From positions 122,882,872 through 122,946,871 of the forward strand of contig NC_079312.1 in assembly GCF_029931775.1 (NCBI RefSeq): DNA of 64,000 nucleotides, in the 5' to 3' direction. Under the pieces are notes generated by a model. It saw only the letters and a list, made by a program, of their open reading frames with translations. It did no database searches and was not told where the DNA came from. The DNA is from Euleptes europaea (lineage: Eukaryota > Chordata > Lepidosauria > Squamata > Sphaerodactylidae). The position numbers and the translations under genes are program-made. The first letter of the stretch is position 1, and every line of letters starts with the position of its first letter. Positions 61,080-64,000 of this stretch are shown here, piece by piece.

Positions 61080-61089
61080 AGCCTGACCT

Positions 61090-61560
61090 CTCTTAGGGGC
61101 AGAAGTTATCCACATGGCTCGTCGATCGGCTGAACTCCCCTTTAGTATTAAAGGCACAAAAACGCCCTCCTCTGTTTTGGCGCCCGTTCCCTCGGAGGCA
61201 GGCCTGCGCCGCGGCCTTCGCAAAGGACCGCTCGTTCCCCAAGGGCCGAGCCGAGTTCAAAATGGCCGCCGCTCCTTGCGAGGCTCCGTCCGCCTCACAG
61301 CCACGAGCCCTCGCTTCCCTTTGCGCTTCACAAAACCAGGTCCGCACAGGCCCCCTTCCTCTCTCGGCTCGCTTAACTTCAACACGGATGACTCGGGCAC
61401 AAACGGAAGAAGGGGAAGCGGAGAAGAGAGACGCGGCGTTTCACCCGCTCGGAGCATTTCTCCCCCCCCCCCTCTTCTGTGCAATGACTTATCTTGTAGC
61501 TGATCCCTGCAGTGGGGCAACCGTTTTCAAGCACAGGCGTTGAGCTCACGGATTATAATA
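61090..61560. promoter_or_regulatory. CpG-rich segment upstream of the tRNA-Gln pair
   Basis: CpG dinucleotides are dense here and scarce in the surrounding AT-rich DNA. A YY1-like AAAATGGCCGCC lies at about 61259. It starts directly after a GC-rich hAT MITE. It may be a CpG island for a gene beyond the window or for the tRNA locus. Open frames on both strands look like composition artefacts and no splice-supported exon was found. Confidence 0.45.
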
Positions 61561-61708
61561 AACCGGGTTTATCTTTGGCAAGATCCCACATGCTGATGAA
61601 AGAAAAAGAAAAACGCCTCAACAGCTTCGTGGAGCTTCAAAATCTTCCCGGGGAGAAGTCTCTATTCCTTCCGGATAAGGAAGATCGAGGCAGCAACTCC
61701 ACGTATGT

Positions 61709-61780
61709 GGTTCCATGGTGTAATGGTTAGCACTCTGGACTCTGAATCCAGCGATCCGAGTTCAAATCTCGGTGGAACCT
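61709..61780 (+). tRNA. tRNA-Gln (CTG)
   Basis: 72 nt, no intron. Acceptor arm GGTTCCA/TGGAACC, A box TGGTGTAATGG, anticodon stem CTGGA/TCCAG around loop CTCTGAA (anticodon CTG at 61742-61744), B box GAGTTCAAATCTC, discriminator T. A T-run at about 61793 can terminate Pol III. All stems pair, so this is a plausible active gene and not a SINE head. Confidence 0.96.
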
Positions 61781-62273
61781 AAAAATTATTCCATTTTTTT
61801 TCGAAACCTTCATTGACAAACTTATGTATGTTACTGCTTTTTCGAAGCCCGCGATTCAGATGGGAAATGTGCTCCGGTTAAGGAGCTTCTGCGGGAAGAG
61901 AGCATGTGCCTTCTTTCTCTTCGAGGACTATTTTATGATTTTACATAAAGAGTTTAAAAAAACAACAACCTGTAGATCGATTGAAGAACGGGTATTCTTT
62001 AAAAAGGCATTTTAAATTGATACTTGATACCGCGTAGGAAACTGTTCATTCATACAAAGAATAATGTCTACTTTCGTAAACTGTACCCGGCCAGTTTGGC
62101 AGCAAAACATACCCAGGGCAGAAGGTAGTCATGAATTATGTAATTATTGTCCTCGTACATCGTTTTACATCGTTATTAAGGCAAAAGCACAGGAAAGGAA
62201 GAAAACATACTTGACAGAACGAACGTGGGAAACGTGCTAATAGGCAACTTTTTAAGCACTTGGGCTGCCCGGT
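61781..62273. other. Spacer between the two tRNA-Gln genes
   Basis: No repeat recognised. The tRNA terminator T-run is at its start. Confidence 0.5.
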
Positions 62274-62345
62274 GGTTCTATGGTGTAATGGTTAGCACTC
62301 TGGACTTTGAATCCAGCGATCCGAGTTCAAATCTCGGTAGAACCT
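62274..62345 (+). tRNA. tRNA-Gln (TTG)
   Basis: 72 nt. Acceptor arm GGTTCTA/TAGAACC with the compensating change relative to the CTG copy, so pairing is kept. Anticodon TTG at 62307-62309. Followed by a long T-run (about 62382-62395) as Pol III terminator. It differs from the upstream copy at only three positions, while the flanks share no obvious similarity. Confidence 0.96.
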
Positions 62346-62578
62346 GTAACAGAAGGGAGTCATTTTACCGCAGTCCCTTCTGCTTTTTTTTTTTTATTAG
62401 TTGTTACTTAGAAAGGGAGAAGTATGCGTGTGTTGTTTTATAGGACTTGTACAAGCCCTCTTACTCCTGCAAGATCTGAAAAGACTCCAGCTGTCAGTTT
62501 AAAAGCGTATGATTGCAACGCGCACACCCACACTCAACACTTTTGCAGAGACGGGGTAAACCGGTTTCCAATGATAGA

Positions 62579-62840
62579 TCTGAAGAAGCGGACTGTGGCT
62601 CACGAAAGCTCATACCTTGCCAGAAATTTTGGCCATTTCTGCATGGGAGGTTTTGCCTTGGATTTGCTGCTGTGTAGATGCAAAAAAAAATTTTTCCCAT
62701 CTGAATTCTCAATATTCTGCATGGGGGCTTTTTTATGAGTTTTGAGAATTTGGGCGGGGGAATGTGCATCTAGGGCGCAGCAAATCCAAGGCAAAACCTC
62801 CCATGCAGAAATGGCCTTAAGTTAGTCCTTCAAGCGGTTT
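62579..62840 (+). repeat. Retro-repeat split by foldback P2b
   Basis: CTGAAGAAGCGGACTGTGGC...TTGCCAGAAATTTT at left and GTTAGTCCTTCAAG at right flank the insertion at 62631-62816. Confidence 0.65.
62631..62816. mobile_element. Foldback MITE, copy P2b
   Basis: GGCCATTTCTGCATGGGAGG and its inverse. Arms TTTTGCCTTGGATTTGCTGC as in P2a. Confidence 0.83.
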
Positions 62841-63106
62841 CCAATGGTTAGTCCAGGTTTAACCAGGACATCACGTTGGTGAGTTTCCCCCAGCATTTCT
62901 TTATTCTCAATCGCGACAACCAACAAAACCAAAGTGACCCTTATTAACATCCCAAAAGTAGATCCATCGTTTTTGCACACTAAACTGAGAGGTGGAGCCA
63001 AGAATGCGAAACAGCAAGACAATGGTTGTGCGGACGGAAGAAGATTGATACCTGGCTGACTGTCAGCTAGGGTCCCACTTCCTCCGCCCCACTCATTCTC
63101 AATGGG
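62841..63106. other. Intergenic, nothing recognised
   Basis: Non-coding. Confidence 0.45.
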
Positions 63107-63285
63107 CATGGATGCACGGGAGGTTTTGCATTGGATTTGCCGCTCTCTAGATGCACATTTTCCCCATCCAAATTCTCAGAACTCTACATGGGGGCTGATG
63201 GTTGAGTTTTAAGCATTTGGGTGGGGAACATGTGCATCTAGAGAGCAGCAGATCCAAGGCAAAACCTCCCGTGCATAAAGGGCCT
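63107..63285. mobile_element. Foldback MITE, copy P2c
   Basis: GGCATGGATGCACGGGAGG ... CCTCCCGTGCATAAAGGGCC with P2 arms (GCTCTCTAGATGCACATTTTCC). Confidence 0.8.
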
Positions 63286-64000
63286 CAACTTGTGTTTGAG
63301 TAAATATGACGTGTTGAGACCAAATGCTCCAATTTCAGATTTATTCCCAATTTAAAACAAAAACAAAAAAAACCACTTATGAACATTTAAAGTGGTGTTA
63401 AAAGCTTTACAGTGCAGTCATTTGCACAGTTATTCCAGTCTAAACTCAGTGAAATCAATGAATGGGTTTAGAATAGAGTGATTCTGCATAGGGTTGCATT
63501 ATAAAATAGGTAATAGTCCTCACATAGAAGGGCAATGGGAACCTGAGAATGTATGTATGTCTATAGCAGACCTACAAAAAAAAAAGAGAGAAAACACACC
63601 TAACACCATGATGATATTTATTTATTGTTTGGGTTTCTATCCCGCCCTCAATCCCCAGCCATAGCCGAGCTCATATTTAAAAACATTATTTCAAGCAAAT
63701 GTAGCTTTCAAAGGAAATCTTCGTGAGCAGCAGAGCTTGTGACACTGCAGTATTTGCAACAGGCGAGCACACTGCATGATGGAACCCGTCTCGGTACATC
63801 GATCCTGAATAACAAGCACACCATGACAAAAGCGACATGTGCAGACAGACATGGGTACATGCTTGTATCGTCCCGCCTATTACAACACACGCTGCATTCC
63901 GACGACCCACGGAACAGCTCCCTCTAGTGGCCATTCTTGCATAGCCCCTTCGCTGGAAACGGGCAGCCCGGCACAAAATCGGCCGTGTAGATGTCAATTC
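63286..64000. other. Window end: mostly unrecognised
   Basis: A degraded TGCAATCCTA-type repeat at about 63408-63500 and a TTTCTATCCCGCCCTCAATCC LINE-like piece at about 63620-63660. The final 250 bp have scattered CpGs but no gene I recognise. Confidence 0.4.

Noticed and set aside
61093-61543. CpG-rich ORFs starting MAAAPCEAPSA or similar
   Set aside because: Possible first exon considered, but there is no donor with coding continuation and no recognisable protein. Kept only as a CpG-rich segment.

Overview
This 64 kb window is vertebrate nuclear DNA, most likely from a squamate reptile. It is intron-rich and carries dense interspersed repeats of kinds I associate with lizards and snakes: CR1 3' ends, CORE/MIR-like SINEs, a Sauria-like tRNA SINE, a 5S-rRNA-derived SINE, hAT MITEs and solo LTRs. 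I see no prokaryotic gene organisation and no CRISPR. Species and repeat-family names come from memory and pattern recognition; no search was run.

Two host protein genes lie head-to-tail on the + strand. GSG1L2-like (2693-17466, 5 coding exons, 299 aa) is a four-TM claudin-superfamily relative of the AMPA-receptor auxiliary protein GSG1L. DHRS7C (37341-52756, 6 coding exons, 311 aa) is a muscle sarcoplasmic-reticulum short-chain dehydrogenase/reductase. All nine introns have GT...AG ends and the reading frame closes across every junction. The same two genes are neighbours in the same relative orientation on human 17p13.1 (from memory), so the window is a conserved synteny block. Nothing in the sequence says the two proteins act together.

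A pair of tRNA-Gln genes, CTG at 61709-61780 and TTG at 62274-62345, lies downstream beside a CpG-rich segment (about 61090-61560). No other host coding sequence was supportable.

The rest is mostly mobile-element debris. (1) A non-autonomous hAT MITE of about 200 bp (ends TAGGGTTGCCA...TGGCAACCCTA) is present in about 19 copies, many with perfect 8-bp target duplications. (2) A diverse set of foldback elements shares a terminus close to GGYC-NTTTATGCAYGG. (3) A 222-bp SINE has a 5S rRNA head and a tail matching the 3' end of a LINE fragment in this window. (4) LTR fossils occur, several nested in older repeats. (5) CR1 and L2-like LINE fragments occur. Several stacks can be ordered in time: 4591-6129, 31398-32303, 48063-49838 and 55170-56215.

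The most interesting host-gene observations are an Asn at the usual catalytic Ser position of DHRS7C and a compact MEF2/E-box cluster in its first intron. The best candidate for something undescribed is the foldback family with the shared terminus.
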